Shown here: in pieces, positions 49,275-59,625 of the stretch
Numbering within the stretch: position 1 is the stretch's first letter
How the letters are laid out: each line of letters starts with the position of its first letter
Origin: Methylobacterium sp. Leaf123
Lineage (GTDB): Bacteria > Pseudomonadota > Alphaproteobacteria > Rhizobiales > Beijerinckiaceae
Direction: 5' to 3'
Assembly (NCBI RefSeq): GCF_001423405.1
Contig: NZ_LMNS01000039.1
Location: 124,001 to 188,000, forward strand
DNA: 64,000 nt
Program-made: the position numbers and the translations under genes
The notes under the pieces: generated by a model
What the model was told of the DNA's origin: nothing
What the model saw: the letters and a program-made list of their open reading frames with translations, nothing else
Database searches by the model: none

Positions 49275-51518
49275 CTATTTCGCGGTGGCGATGGTGACGC
49301 CGTCCCAATCCGCGGGCGGCGGCTCCCGGAGGAAGGTTTCCGCGCGGGCCGCGTAGAGCGCGTAGAGGCCGTCGATCCGCAAATCCTTCGCCAGCGCGCG
49401 GCAGGCTTCCGCGCCTGCGCGGGTCTCGTCCCATTGCCGGGCGCGATAGGCCGCGATCATCGCGGCGTGCCGGGCCGCGAGCTGCCGGAACGGTTCGGAG
49501 CGCCGAAACCCCTCGTCGCCGACGAGGGTGAAGAGGGTCTCGGGCTCGCTCTTGCCCTTCACCTGCACGCGGTCGATCTCGATCACCGGGTAGCGGTCGC
49601 GGATCGCCTCCGCCGTCGCCGCGCCCAGCACGATCTTCACCCCGTAGAGCTTGGATTGTCCCTCCAGGCGCGAGGCGACGTTCACGGGGTCCCCGAGCAC
49701 CGAGTAGTCGAAGCGCAGGTCGGAGCCCATATTGCCGACGACGCAGGCCCCGGTGTTGATGCCGATGCCGATATCCAGCGGGAGGACCGGGTGCCCGCCC
49801 GCTTCCGCCTCGCGCCGACGCGCGGCGTTCAGGGCATCCATCCGCGCCAGCATGTCGAGGGCGGCGGCCGCGGCCTGGGCCTCGTGATCGTGGACGGGCA
49901 GCGGCGCGTTGCAGAACGCCATGATCGCGTCGCCCATATATTTGTCGATCGTCCCCTGCCGTTCGAGGATCGCGTGGGTGAGCGGCGTGAGGAAGCGGTT
50001 CATCAGGGCCGTCAGCCCGGCCGGATCCTCCTTGTAGAACTCCGCGATCGCGGTGAAGCCGCGCACGTCCGAGAACATGATCGTCAGGCGCCGCTCCTCG
50101 CCGCCGAGCCGCAGCGGCTCGGGCGAGTGGGCGAGCTGCTCCACGAGGTCCGGCGACAGGTAGCGGCCGAAGGCGGTGCGGATGCGTCGGCGCCCGGCCT
50201 GCTCGCGGAAGTAATTGGTGAAGACGAGGGTGAGGTAGACGAGGAAGGTCGTCAGCAGAGGGTAGGTGGCATCGAACAGGACGCCGTGCGCGGTAAAGCG
50301 GTACCACGACACGAAGGCGAGCTGCGCCGCGACGATGCCGCCGAACAGCAGCAGGCCGAGCGCCCCGAGGATCGGGGCGAACAGGATGATGGCGAGCGAC
50401 ACCGCCGCGGTCGCGCCGGCCTCGATCAGGGTCGCCTCGTTCGGCGCGGTCAGGGTGGCGCCGGTCAGCAGGTTTTCGAGGAGCTGCGCGTGAATCTCGA
50501 CGCCGGGCATCGAGCGGTCGAGCGGTGTGGTGCGGTTGTCGAGCAGGCCGACGGCGGAGGTGCCGACGAGGACGATCTTGTCGCGCAGCCGTTCGGCTGG
50601 GACCGTCCCGTTCAGGAGATCCTTGGCGGACACGTAGAGGCCGGGATCGTGTGGGCTGAAGCGCACCCAGATCTGCCCGCGCGGATCGGTTGGCACCGTG
50701 AGGTCGGGCAGGCGGATCGAGACGACGCCCGCCTCGTCCGTCCGGATCAGCAGGGTGTCGGCCCCGGTCGCCACCCGCAGGATGTCGAGCGCCAGGGTCG
50801 GCACGACGGTGCCGCCCGCCCGCAGCACCAGCGGCACCCGCCGCACCACGCCGTCGCCCTCGGGGCTGATGGTGAAGACGCCGCGCCCCGCCGCGGCCTG
50901 CTCCAGAAGCGGAAGGTTGCGGATCAGGCCGGGGAAACCGATCAGTGCCGCCTCCGGATCGAAATCCGTCCCCACCACGGCGGTGCCGGTCTGCGGCGGC
51001 GGCCCCTCCCCCGTCCAGGCGATGGGGGTGCTCGCGGCGGTCTGGCCCAGCACCACCGGCATGCGCGCGATCGCCTCGGCGAAGACCCGGTCGCTGTCGG
51101 GCTGCGCCCGCAGGTCGGCGCGGGCCGCCTCGCTCAGGTCGGGCAGGGTCTGCGCCAGGAGCGGCGGCGACAGGCGGTCGGGCTCGGAGAAGACGATGTC
51201 GAAGGCCACGACCGCCGCGCCGGCCTCTTGGAGCTTGCGGCAGATTTCGGCGAGCCGCGTGCGGGTCCAGGGCCACTGGCCGAATGCCTTGAGGCTGGCT
51301 TCGTCGAGATCGACGATGGCCACCGGGCGCTCGGCCGGCGGAACCCGCGGTGCCAGCACCTGCAGCGCGTCGAAGGTCCGGACGCGCAGGGCCTCGACCG
51401 CCGGGGGATCGGAGATCCGTAACAGCAGCAACAGCACGAGCAAGCCGCCGGCGAGCAGGCGGCCCGGCCCGATGCGGCGGCCGATCGGACCGAGGAGGCC
51501 TCGGCGCGCAGGCATCAC
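49275..51518 (-). CDS. CHASE2-domain class III adenylate/guanylate cyclase
   Basis: The 747-residue protein has an N-terminal membrane helix and an extracytoplasmic CHASE2 sensor (about 40-345). Three membrane helices and a class III cyclase domain follow. Metal-binding Asp residues lie in MFSDVRGF (near 479-485) and YMGDAIMAF (near 526-534), and the late motif DPVNVASRLEG is present. It makes cAMP or cGMP in response to an outside signal. It starts 47 bases after the autotransporter stop. CHASE2 cyclases often sit beside FecR-domain and surface-protein genes, as here. Confidence 0.92.
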   Translation of the reverse strand: MMPARRGLLGPIGRRIGPGRLLAGGLLVLLLLLRISDPPAVEALRVRTFDALQVLAPRVPPAERPVAIVDLDEASLKAFGQWPWTRTRLAEICRKLQEAGAAVVAFDIVFSEPDRLSPPLLAQTLPDLSEAARADLRAQPDSDRVFAEAIARMPVVLGQTAASTPIAWTGEGPPPQTGTAVVGTDFDPEAALIGFPGLIRNLPLLEQAAAGRGVFTISPEGDGVVRRVPLVLRAGGTVVPTLALDILRVATGADTLLIRTDEAGVVSIRLPDLTVPTDPRGQIWVRFSPHDPGLYVSAKDLLNGTVPAERLRDKIVLVGTSAVGLLDNRTTPLDRSMPGVEIHAQLLENLLTGATLTAPNEATLIEAGATAAVSLAIILFAPILGALGLLLFGGIVAAQLAFVSWYRFTAHGVLFDATYPLLTTFLVYLTLVFTNYFREQAGRRRIRTAFGRYLSPDLVEQLAHSPEPLRLGGEERRLTIMFSDVRGFTAIAEFYKEDPAGLTALMNRFLTPLTHAILERQGTIDKYMGDAIMAFCNAPLPVHDHEAQAAAAALDMLARMDALNAARRREAEAGGHPVLPLDIGIGINTGACVVGNMGSDLRFDYSVLGDPVNVASRLEGQSKLYGVKIVLGAATAEAIRDRYPVIEIDRVQVKGKSEPETLFTLVGDEGFRRSEPFRQLAARHAAMIAAYRARQWDETRAGAEACRALAKDLRIDGLYALYAARAETFLREPPPADWDGVTIATAK

Positions 51519-51565
51519 CGAACTCCGCCTCCCCGGCCCGTCCCGCCGATCCTCGTGACGCGGCG

Positions 51566-54500
51566 TCAGAACGCGTAGCGCACCGAGGCGCCGCCGTGGA
51601 TGGTGTCGCCGACGGGCTGCGGCCCGAGCGTGCCGAGGATGAAGCCGTCGAGCGCGAGATCCTGCTGGATCCGGTAGCTGATCCGCGCGCCGTATTCCGC
51701 CCAGGTGAGATCCTTGATCGGCGTCGTGAACGGTACCTCCGCCACCGTCCCGTTCAGGCCGCTCTTCAGGCCGAAGCCGTGGGCGACGCCGAGATTGAGC
51801 TGCGCCTCGATCGCGGTGCCGAACAGGTGCGTGTACTGCCCGCCGAGCTTGGCGATGTTGATGATGTCGGTGCCGCCGCGGCTCGCCAGGGCGTAGGGGT
51901 TCGGGGCGAGCAGGCCCTCGTTATAGGCGCCCGCATATTGCCAGCCGCGGCTGTACTCGACGGCCGCCGCGACCTCGTCCTGCGGCGACAGCCTCGCGAC
52001 GTATCCGACCCGGCCGAAGACCGAACCGCCGAGGGTCGACACCCGCCCGTTACCCTGGCCGGTCATGTTCCCGAAGGTGTAGCCGCGGCTGTAGGTCGTG
52101 TTCTGGCTCGGCGCGAACAGGCCGCCGACATCCACGAATGGCCGCGCCGAACCGAGGCCCGCCGGATCGTAGCGCAGCAGGCCGGCGAAGATCGGCCCGC
52201 CGGAGACGCGGACCCGGCCGCTGTCGTAGCCGGTATAGGCGAAGCCGCCGATGGCCATGAGTTCCTCGGTGAGCGCCTTACGGCCCTGCGCACCGACGCT
52301 GTAGGAGCCGGCCATGCCGAAGCCGCTGAAGCAATCGCCGCAACTGATCTGCTGGTTGAAGCCGGTGAGCACGCTGCCGAGGACGCGCTGGGTCACGAAG
52401 GCGCCGAACCGGTCGCGCGCCAGCCCTTGCGCCGAGGCGATCGCGCTCGTCAGGTCCGGTCCCGGCGGCTCGGTCGGGCGGTTGGGCTCGGTCTCGCCGA
52501 ACTGGAGGTAGGCGCTGCCGGCGTCGTAGCCGACGATCGGCTGGAGGCCCTGCACCGGCGTGGTGAAGCGAATGGTGGTGAACTGGCCGGTCAGCCCCGC
52601 GCTCGCCACCAGGATCGGCAGCCGCACCGGCGTGATGTAGGCGAGGTTGGAGGGCGTGATCTGCAGGATGCCCCCGGAGGCGATCGTCGCGGTCGCCGGG
52701 GTGACGAGCCGGCTCGCCGCCGTCAGCGACAGGCTCGTCGCCAGCGTCGAGCCCGCCCCGAACACCACCGGCCCCTCCGCCGTCAGCGTGCCGGTGGGGT
52801 TGGCCGCGTTGCCGGGCGCCACGAATCCCCCGGATTGGACCGTGAGCGCGCCGACCCGGCCGGTTCCGGTCAGGCCCGCGCCGGGCCCGACGGTCAGGAT
52901 CGACGACCCCGTGAGCGCTCCATCGACCTGGAGGATGCCGGCGGTGACCGCGGTGGCGCCGCCATAGGTGCCGGTGCCGGACACGACCAGCGTGCCCAGC
53001 CCGGCCTTCTCCAAGGCGCCGGGCCCGGAGATCGGACCCGACAGGGCGACCGTTCCGGCGCCGGAATCGATCGTCGCGGCGGCGGGGCCGGCGAGGCGGA
53101 TCGCGTTCTCCACCGTGTAGCCGCTGCCGAGGAAGGCCAGACGGGTGCCGGAATCCAGCGCGATGGCGCCCGTGCCGGCAGCGCCCGGCCGGCCGAGCGC
53201 GAGCGTGCCGCCCGCCACCGTCGTCCCGCCGCGATAGCTGCTCGCCGCCGTCAGGTTCAGCGTGCCGTCTCCGACCTTCGCCAGCGCGAGGGCGCCGCCG
53301 CCCGCACCGTCTTGCAGCACGGTCCCGGTCGTGCCGCCGGCTCCCAGCGTCAGCGTTGCCGCGGGGGGCGCCGCGTTCTGGATCACGCCGCCCTCCCCCG
53401 TCAGGGTGCCGATGCCGAGCGCGTGGCCGGCCAGACTCACGGTGCCGGCATTGGTCAGGGCGGTGAGGTCGGCCAAGGGCCCGGACAGCGTGAGGCTTGC
53501 TCCGGCCCCGTTCGTCACCGGCCCCGCGATCCGGCCCTGGGCCGTGACCGTGGCGCCGTTCGTCAGCGCACCGGTGACAAGGCTGCCGGCGCCGAGCGCG
53601 AGACTGCCGCCGGTGATCGTCACCGCGCCGTTCAGCGTGCCGGTGTTGGTCACCGCGCCCGCCGTGCTCGTCAGCGCTCCGGCCGTGCCGCGGTTGGTAA
53701 AGCCGCCGCTGTTCGACACCGGCCCGGCGATGGTGCCGTCGTTTGTGGCGGAGCCGGCATTGGTGAGACCGCCGCCCACCGTGCCCGCATTGGCGAAGCG
53801 GCCCCCGACCCCTGTCGTCACCGCGGAGGCCAGCGTGCCGCCGGGCGCGAGCGTGAGCGTGCCGCCGGCCACCGTCGTGATCCCGCTGAAGCTGTTCACG
53901 CCCGCCAAAGTCTGGCTTCCGCCGGAGAGCACCACATCGCCGGTGCCCGTGATGCGGCCGGAAAACGTGCCGGAGGCGTCCGTTAGGGTGAGGCGGTTGG
54001 CGCCGAGCGCCACCGTGCCGGCTTGGCCGACGGCGGTATCACCGAGGCTTCGGATGGCGGCGCCACCGTTCAGCCGGGCGATGTCGAAGGTGGCGCCGCT
54101 GGCCAGGGCGACCCCGCTCGACGCAGCGAGGGAGCCGTTGCCGGCGAGCGCCAGCGTGCCGGCCTCGATTGTCGTCGCGCCGGTATAGATGCTTGCGCCC
54201 GAGAGGGTCAGCGTGCCGGCCCCGAGCTTGCGCAGGCCGATCCCCGCCGCCTGCCCGGTCAGGCCGGTGGCGATGGTGGCGGCGACGCCTGCATCGACGG
54301 TGACGAAGCTCTGGCCCGCCGTGGTGAAGGGGTCGCCGGTCAGGTTGAGCGTGCCGGTCCCACCGAGCCGATAGCCGTCGACGGCGAATTGAAGGCCCTG
54401 GACGTTCTGCGCCCCGGCCACCGTCACCGTGCCGGCGCTGCCGGCAAAGAGGCCGACGCCGGAGCGCCAGATGTCGTTGATCTGCCCGCCGGGCAGGCGG

Positions 54501-57500
54501 GTCCAGTTGGTGCCGCCCGCGCTCCAAGTGCCGGTGCCGCCCTGGCCGCCGGCCGTGGCGCCGGTGGTATCGGTGCCGTCCCAGAGCTGGACCGACTGGT
54601 TGCCGTTGACCAGCAGCAGGTTCACCTGGGCCGGGATGTCGGTGTAGACCAGCGCGCTCGTGCTGGCGCTCGGCATGGTGATGCGATCGAAGCCGCCCGA
54701 GACCGTGCCGCCGTAATTGAACAGCCGGTAGGCGCCCGAGGCCGGCGCGGCCGTGGCGCCCGCCGCCGAGACGAGGCTGAGCGTGCCGCCGAGCCCGAGA
54801 TTACCGCCGACATTGATGAGGTCGTTGCTCGCCCCGCCGACGAGGCCCGGGCTGCCGAACTCGAACAGCGAGGTCGAGCCGGGGTTGAGGCTGTAATTGC
54901 CGGCGACCGTCAGCGTGCCCGGCGAGTTGCCGGCCGAGACGGTGCCGCCGTTGACGATCACCGAGCCCGCCACGGTGCCGGACCCCAGCAGGGTGCCGCC
55001 GGCATTGACGGTGAGGGTCGCCGTGTTGGCCATGGTGTCGCCGAAGGTGCCGTTGACCGCCAGCGTCCCGGCATTGACGGCGGCCGTGCCGGTGAATCGG
55101 GCCGACGGCCCGTTGCTGCCGGTGAGCGTCGTGACGCCCGTGCCCGATTGGTTCAGGGTTCCGGATCCGGAAATGATGCCGGCAAAATCCAGCCGGTCCG
55201 AGCGGTTGAAGGTCAGCGTGCCGTTGGCCACGACATTGCCGGGGATCGCGCCGGCCGTGCCGCCGTCGCCGAGTTGCAGGGTGGCACCGGCATTCACCTG
55301 CGTGCCCCCGCCATAGCTGTTGGCCCCGGTCAGGACCACGCGGCCGGCCCCGCCCACGGTGAGCCCGCCGGGGCCCCCGACCACGCCGGTCAGGGTGAGG
55401 CTCGCCTCCGCATCCGGTGCCAGCGTGCCGCCCGAGGCGCCGAGCGTGAGCGCGCGGCCGCTGGTGAAGTCGGCTCTCGTGGCGAGCGTGCCGCCGCCGA
55501 AGCTCAGACCGCCCGTCGCCGCGCCGAGGCTGGCATCGCTCGCCACCACGATCGTGCCGCCGTTCAGGGCGGTGCCGCCGCTATAGGTGTTGGCGCCCAA
55601 GAGCGTCAGCGTGCCGGTTCCGACCTTGGTTAGGCTGCCCGCGCCGGAAACCGTCCCGGCGAAGGTCGTTGAGCGTCCGTCGCCCCCCGCGGTCAGAGTG
55701 CCAGCCCCCAGCGTGACGCTGCCAGCGCCAGCGAGCGAGCCGATGGTCTGTCTGAGACCGGCGAGGTCGAGGGTCGCGCCCCCGGCCAGGGTGAAGGCAG
55801 ACGTGCCTGCGAAGGCATCGTTGATCCCCGCCCGCAGCGTGCCGGCCGAGACGAGGGTTGCGCCGGTATAGCTGCTCGGGCCTGCGAGCGTCTGCGTACC
55901 ACCCGCGAGCGTCAGGCCACCGGCGCCGGTGATCGCGCCAGAGAAGGTGCCGGCGGCGTTGGTGAGCGTCAGGCGATTGAAGCCGAGGTTCACCGTTCCA
56001 GTTTGGCCCACAGCAGTGTCGGACAGGCCGGCGATCGCGGTGCCGCCGTTGGCCAGCCCCGCAATGTCAAAGCTGGCGCCGGTCGCCAGAGCCACACCGC
56101 TCGACGATGCAATCGCGCCCGAACTGGTGAGCGCCAGCGTGCCGCCGCTGACAGTGGTGGCGCCGGTATAGGTGTTGCGTCCCGTGAGCCCCAGCCGGCC
56201 GCCCGCGAGGGTGATGCCGCCGCCTGTTGCGTTGAGGATGCCACCGGCATCGCGGATTGTGCCGGCGAAGCTGCCCGAGCTCTCAATGATGGCGAGCGTC
56301 TGCGCGCCCAGCGTGACGGTTCCGGAACCCGACAGGTCGATGATGCGCGCGCCTGCACTGGTCTGCGACAAGTCGAGTTCGCCACCGACGCCGACCAAAC
56401 GAGAAGCGGCGATCGCGCCCGAGCCGGCGAGCGCCAGCGTGCCATCGGTCACGGAGGTGATGCCAGTATAGGTGTTGTTGCCCGTGAGCGTCAGCTGGCC
56501 CGCACCAAGAGTGAGGCCGCCCCCCGCCGTATCGACGACACCGCCGGCATCGCGGATCGTGCCGGCGAAGCTGGTCGAGCCTCTGGTGACGGTGAGCGTC
56601 TTTACACCGAGGGTGACCGTGCCGGAGCCCGAAAGGGTGACGACGTGCGCGCCCGTGCTCGTCTGCGTCAGATCGAGTTCGCCGGTGACGCTGACCGAGC
56701 GTGAGCCGGCGATCGTGCCCGTGTCAGCCAGCACCAGCGTGCCGGCCTCAATCGTCGTCGCGCCGCTGTAGGTGTTGGCACCGGTCAGGGTCAGGGTGCC
56801 GGCCCCGGTCTTCGTCAACCCGCCCGCGCCCGTGAGCGGCCCGCCCGCGACCATCGCCACTCCGGGAGCCGCGTCGATCGCCCCGCCGGCCGCCCCCAGG
56901 GTGACGGTCCGCGCCGTCGAGAGGGCAGCCGTGGCTTGAAGCGTTCCGCCATCGAGCAGAATCCCGCCCGACGGCGCGCCGAGATTGGCGTCGCTGCTCA
57001 CGGCAAGCGTCCCGCCCAGAACCTGCCACGGGGTCACCGCCGATGTGGTTCCGGTGAGGGTCCAGGCCCCCGCATCGACCTTCTGGAACACGCCGAAATT
57101 CTGGTACTGCGCGCCGATCGCGGCGGTGGAGAAGGTGCCGTCGGTCGCGCCGCCGAGGATGAGCCGGTCGGAGGCGCTGAAGGCGGCGACCGTTCCCTGG
57201 ATCTGCGCGGTCGAGGTCAGGGTGAGGCTGTTGAGGCCCCCGTTGAAGCTGATGGCCCGGTCCGTCTCCGCCGCGGCGGGGCCTGTGGCGCCCGCGCCGA
57301 CGGCAATGAGGCCGGAATTGACGATGGCGAGATTGGTGCCGACGATGGCCGTTCCACCAAGGCCACCGCCGCCTGCGGCGGCGCTCGCGCCGGTGGCTCC
57401 CGCGCCGCCGGTGATCGTCCCGGCATTGATCAGGGTGGCGCCGCCGCCGGGGGCGAACACGCCGATCCCGCCGGCGCCGCTGCCGGTTCCGCCGGTCCCA

Positions 57501-59143
57501 CCCGCGACCCGGCCCGCAGCGAGGTTGGTGAAGCGGCTCGCGCCCTCGAGCCGGAGGCCGGCACCGCCCGTGCCGCCGATCCCGGCCGCTCCCACCGCGA
57601 CGGAGGCCCCCAGCGCGCCGGGGTCCCCGCCCGCCCCGCCCCGGCCACCGGCGATGAGGCCGGAACTGGTGAAGTCGGCGCCGATGAGCTGCGCCCCGAT
57701 GCCGCCCGCGCCGCCCTGGCCACCGGACCCGCCCCGGCTCTCCGGGGTGAAGCCCGGCAGGCCGCCCGCCCCGCCCTGTCCCCCGTCTCCGCCCAGAACG
57801 GTCCCGGCATTGCCGGGGCCGGTCACGCCGCTGATCCGCAGCCCGGTGCCACCCGTACCCCCGGTGCCACCTGTGCCGCCGGAGGCATCGCGCGGGCCGA
57901 TCGGCCCCTCGGTGCTTCCGGCGGACGCGCCGCCCTGGCCACCGATGCCGCCCGCCCCGCCGGCGATGGTGCCGATGTTGCCGAACATCTCCGCGCCGGT
58001 CAGTTGCACGCCGACCCCGCCGCGACCGCCGGCCCCGCCCGTCCCTCCGGTGCCGCCGATGGCGACCGGCGCCCCCGACGGTCCCACGAATTCGACGAAG
58101 CCGGGCGCGCCGAGGGCGCCGCCGCCGCCCGTGCCGCCGGTGATGGTTCCGGCATTGGACAACCGGGTGCCGGCCGGTCCGGAGAGCCCGGCGCCGCCTT
58201 CGCCGGCCGCGCCGAGGACCGTGCGCGGCGCCCGGCCGGGAAATCCGAGGCCGCCGCCGAGGCCGCCGGCCCCACCCGTGATCGTGCCGCCCGCCGCGTT
58301 GAGGAAGGGGCTGGAGCCCGACAGGAACACGCCGATCCCGCCCGCGCCGCCGTCGCCCGCGGTGCCGCCATCGGCCCGCGCCGTGCCCCCGCCGCTGCCG
58401 CCGCCGCCACCCAGGATCGCCCCGGCATTGGTGAAGGAGACCGTTCCCGCGTTGCGCAGGCCAATGCCGCCCTCGCCGCCGCCGCCAGCGGCCTGCGCGT
58501 CGCCGCCCGCGCCGCCGGCCCCGCCCTGCAGGATTCCGGCGGCCCGGTTGGCGCTCGACCCTCCGGCCCCCGCGACGCCCGCGCCGTCGCCGCCGGCCCC
58601 GCCGCCGCCGCCACCCTGGAAGCTGCCCGGCGCCGTGGCATCGTAGTTCGTCGCGGTTCCGCCCCGGCCACCGTTGCCGCCGGTCAGCGTCGCCGCGTTG
58701 TCGATCAGGGGGCCGGTGCCGTTGCCGCTCGCGCCGCCGCCGCCACCGCCCGCACCGCTCGTGGAGAAGGGCGCGTCGCCGCCGTCGCCGCCGTTCGGCG
58801 CCACGGTCGTGCCACCGGCTCCGCCCGTGCCGCCCGGGGTCGCGACCAGCCCTTCGGCGCCGTCGAAGAAGCCGTAGCCGCTGCCGCCCGCTCCGCCGGC
58901 AAGGCCCGGTCCGCCACCGTTGCCGCCCCCGCCGGCCCCGGAACTGCCGAGATCGCCGCCGGGATCGGCGCTGTCGGCGGGCGCGTCGGCGCCGGGCCTG
59001 CCATTGCCGAGCGTGCCGCCCGACGAACGCCCGCCCGCTCCGCCGCTCGCCGGCCAGGCCGGTGCCTCCTGGAGCAACATGGCGAGCACGGCACTCCCGA
59101 CGAAGACAGTCGTAAGCAGCGCGTCGCGTTGATGCTGAGCCAT
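51566..59143 (-). CDS. Giant autotransporter with Gly-rich region and PATR repeats
   Basis: The 2,525-residue protein starts at ATG 59143 with a signal (LLTTVFVGSAVLAMLL). Residues about 37-640 are a Gly-rich repeat region (GGxGGxGG). Residues about 690-2130 hold roughly eleven passenger-associated transport repeats of the form GTLTLTGANTYSGATTIEAG. Residues about 2220-2525 form an autotransporter barrel ending ASVRYAF with the usual final Phe. It is a beta-helical surface adhesin or matrix protein secreted by type V. The frame upstream of 59143 has no homology. Confidence 0.93.
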   Translation of the reverse strand: MAQHQRDALLTTVFVGSAVLAMLLQEAPAWPASGGAGGRSSGGTLGNGRPGADAPADSADPGGDLGSSGAGGGGNGGGPGLAGGAGGSGYGFFDGAEGLVATPGGTGGAGGTTVAPNGGDGGDAPFSTSGAGGGGGGASGNGTGPLIDNAATLTGGNGGRGGTATNYDATAPGSFQGGGGGGAGGDGAGVAGAGGSSANRAAGILQGGAGGAGGDAQAAGGGGEGGIGLRNAGTVSFTNAGAILGGGGGSGGGTARADGGTAGDGGAGGIGVFLSGSSPFLNAAGGTITGGAGGLGGGLGFPGRAPRTVLGAAGEGGAGLSGPAGTRLSNAGTITGGTGGGGALGAPGFVEFVGPSGAPVAIGGTGGTGGAGGRGGVGVQLTGAEMFGNIGTIAGGAGGIGGQGGASAGSTEGPIGPRDASGGTGGTGGTGGTGLRISGVTGPGNAGTVLGGDGGQGGAGGLPGFTPESRGGSGGQGGAGGIGAQLIGADFTSSGLIAGGRGGAGGDPGALGASVAVGAAGIGGTGGAGLRLEGASRFTNLAAGRVAGGTGGTGSGAGGIGVFAPGGGATLINAGTITGGAGATGASAAAGGGGLGGTAIVGTNLAIVNSGLIAVGAGATGPAAAETDRAISFNGGLNSLTLTSTAQIQGTVAAFSASDRLILGGATDGTFSTAAIGAQYQNFGVFQKVDAGAWTLTGTTSAVTPWQVLGGTLAVSSDANLGAPSGGILLDGGTLQATAALSTARTVTLGAAGGAIDAAPGVAMVAGGPLTGAGGLTKTGAGTLTLTGANTYSGATTIEAGTLVLADTGTIAGSRSVSVTGELDLTQTSTGAHVVTLSGSGTVTLGVKTLTVTRGSTSFAGTIRDAGGVVDTAGGGLTLGAGQLTLTGNNTYTGITSVTDGTLALAGSGAIAASRLVGVGGELDLSQTSAGARIIDLSGSGTVTLGAQTLAIIESSGSFAGTIRDAGGILNATGGGITLAGGRLGLTGRNTYTGATTVSGGTLALTSSGAIASSSGVALATGASFDIAGLANGGTAIAGLSDTAVGQTGTVNLGFNRLTLTNAAGTFSGAITGAGGLTLAGGTQTLAGPSSYTGATLVSAGTLRAGINDAFAGTSAFTLAGGATLDLAGLRQTIGSLAGAGSVTLGAGTLTAGGDGRSTTFAGTVSGAGSLTKVGTGTLTLLGANTYSGGTALNGGTIVVASDASLGAATGGLSFGGGTLATRADFTSGRALTLGASGGTLAPDAEASLTLTGVVGGPGGLTVGGAGRVVLTGANSYGGGTQVNAGATLQLGDGGTAGAIPGNVVANGTLTFNRSDRLDFAGIISGSGTLNQSGTGVTTLTGSNGPSARFTGTAAVNAGTLAVNGTFGDTMANTATLTVNAGGTLLGSGTVAGSVIVNGGTVSAGNSPGTLTVAGNYSLNPGSTSLFEFGSPGLVGGASNDLINVGGNLGLGGTLSLVSAAGATAAPASGAYRLFNYGGTVSGGFDRITMPSASTSALVYTDIPAQVNLLLVNGNQSVQLWDGTDTTGATAGGQGGTGTWSAGGTNWTRLPGGQINDIWRSGVGLFAGSAGTVTVAGAQNVQGLQFAVDGYRLGGTGTLNLTGDPFTTAGQSFVTVDAGVAATIATGLTGQAAGIGLRKLGAGTLTLSGASIYTGATTIEAGTLALAGNGSLAASSGVALASGATFDIARLNGGAAIRSLGDTAVGQAGTVALGANRLTLTDASGTFSGRITGTGDVVLSGGSQTLAGVNSFSGITTVAGGTLTLAPGGTLASAVTTGVGGRFANAGTVGGGLTNAGSATNDGTIAGPVSNSGGFTNRGTAGALTSTAGAVTNTGTLNGAVTITGGSLALGAGSLVTGALTNGATVTAQGRIAGPVTNGAGASLTLSGPLADLTALTNAGTVSLAGHALGIGTLTGEGGVIQNAAPPAATLTLGAGGTTGTVLQDGAGGGALALAKVGDGTLNLTAASSYRGGTTVAGGTLALGRPGAAGTGAIALDSGTRLAFLGSGYTVENAIRLAGPAAATIDSGAGTVALSGPISGPGALEKAGLGTLVVSGTGTYGGATAVTAGILQVDGALTGSSILTVGPGAGLTGTGRVGALTVQSGGFVAPGNAANPTGTLTAEGPVVFGAGSTLATSLSLTAASRLVTPATATIASGGILQITPSNLAYITPVRLPILVASAGLTGQFTTIRFTTPVQGLQPIVGYDAGSAYLQFGETEPNRPTEPPGPDLTSAIASAQGLARDRFGAFVTQRVLGSVLTGFNQQISCGDCFSGFGMAGSYSVGAQGRKALTEELMAIGGFAYTGYDSGRVRVSGGPIFAGLLRYDPAGLGSARPFVDVGGLFAPSQNTTYSRGYTFGNMTGQGNGRVSTLGGSVFGRVGYVARLSPQDEVAAAVEYSRGWQYAGAYNEGLLAPNPYALASRGGTDIINIAKLGGQYTHLFGTAIEAQLNLGVAHGFGLKSGLNGTVAEVPFTTPIKDLTWAEYGARISYRIQQDLALDGFILGTLGPQPVGDTIHGGASVRYAF

Positions 59144-59548
59144 GCCCCTAACCCCGTCTTCCCGTCGCACCGAGACTGCGAGAGCCGTATCCGGCCTGAT
59201 GGCATCAGGCCGGCGTCTCGCGGTCTTTCGTTTCAACGCGCTTTCTTTCGCCGAACCGGCGTCCGCTTCGTCGGAAAGCACTGAACCGCCCGCTTTCGAA
59301 GCCGTGTACTTCAGTCACGGGCCCGAAGTCGGGCCTTATTTTTCAAATGGTCTCACGCAAAGAACATTATTTTTGCGACAAGTTTGTCCGAAAGCCCTGC
59401 AACCCCCTTTCGGAGTGATGCTCTCACCGGTGCTTGCCTCGGCGTGGCGGCTTCCTCGATTGTGCATCTCCGCGGCTGGATCTGCACGCATCGGCGAAAA
59501 AATCTCCCTGACCGGAACAGTCCCCGCTCAGAGGTGGATCTGCGGGCG
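59144..59548. other. Left flank of the mobile element, autotransporter leader
   Basis: These 405 bases are the upstream region of the autotransporter gene up to the target duplication. A GGCCCG-AAGT-CGGGCC hairpin (59320-59335) followed by TTATTTTT on the plus strand is terminator-like. The 59335-59385 part is AT-rich and may hold the promoter. No gene was recognised. Confidence 0.45.
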
Positions 59549-59556
59549 AAATGATT
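59549..59556 (+). repeat. Target-site duplication, left copy
   Basis: AAATGATT directly precedes the left inverted repeat and recurs exactly at 63373-63380. An 8-bp duplication is the usual length for the IS1595 family. Confidence 0.9.
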
Positions 59557-59578
59557 GGCGATTATGTAGCTTGCAAAC
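59557..59578 (+). repeat. Left terminal inverted repeat
   Basis: The repeat begins GGCGATTATGTAGC and is 22 bp long. It is identical to the reverse complement of 63351-63372. The GGC start suits the IS1595 family. Confidence 0.92.
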
Positions 59579-59625
59579 TCGTTGGCCGTTCCGTACCACC
59601 GTAGGCAGGCAACGGAACGATAATC

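Noticed and set aside
48160..51276. A 1,038-codon minus-strand open frame covering the DUF808 gene and much of the cyclase gene
   Set aside because: Only the part from GTG 49152 on matches a family; the rest is Arg/Ala/Pro-rich out-of-frame translation of the CHASE2 cyclase gene.
56936..59143. Regularly spaced repeats that could suggest a CRISPR array
   Set aside because: The repeats are degenerate, codon-phased and encode GGxGG protein repeats; there are no uniform spacers.
51350..59284. Very long plus-strand open frames opposite the autotransporter gene
   Set aside because: They are Ala/Arg/Gly- or Pro-rich antisense shadows of a GC-rich repetitive gene and show no family pattern.
59320..59341. 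Plus-strand terminator-like hairpin (GGCCCG/CGGGCC then TTATTTTT)
   Set aside because: There is no plus-strand gene upstream for it to terminate, so it was left inside the leader description and not called.
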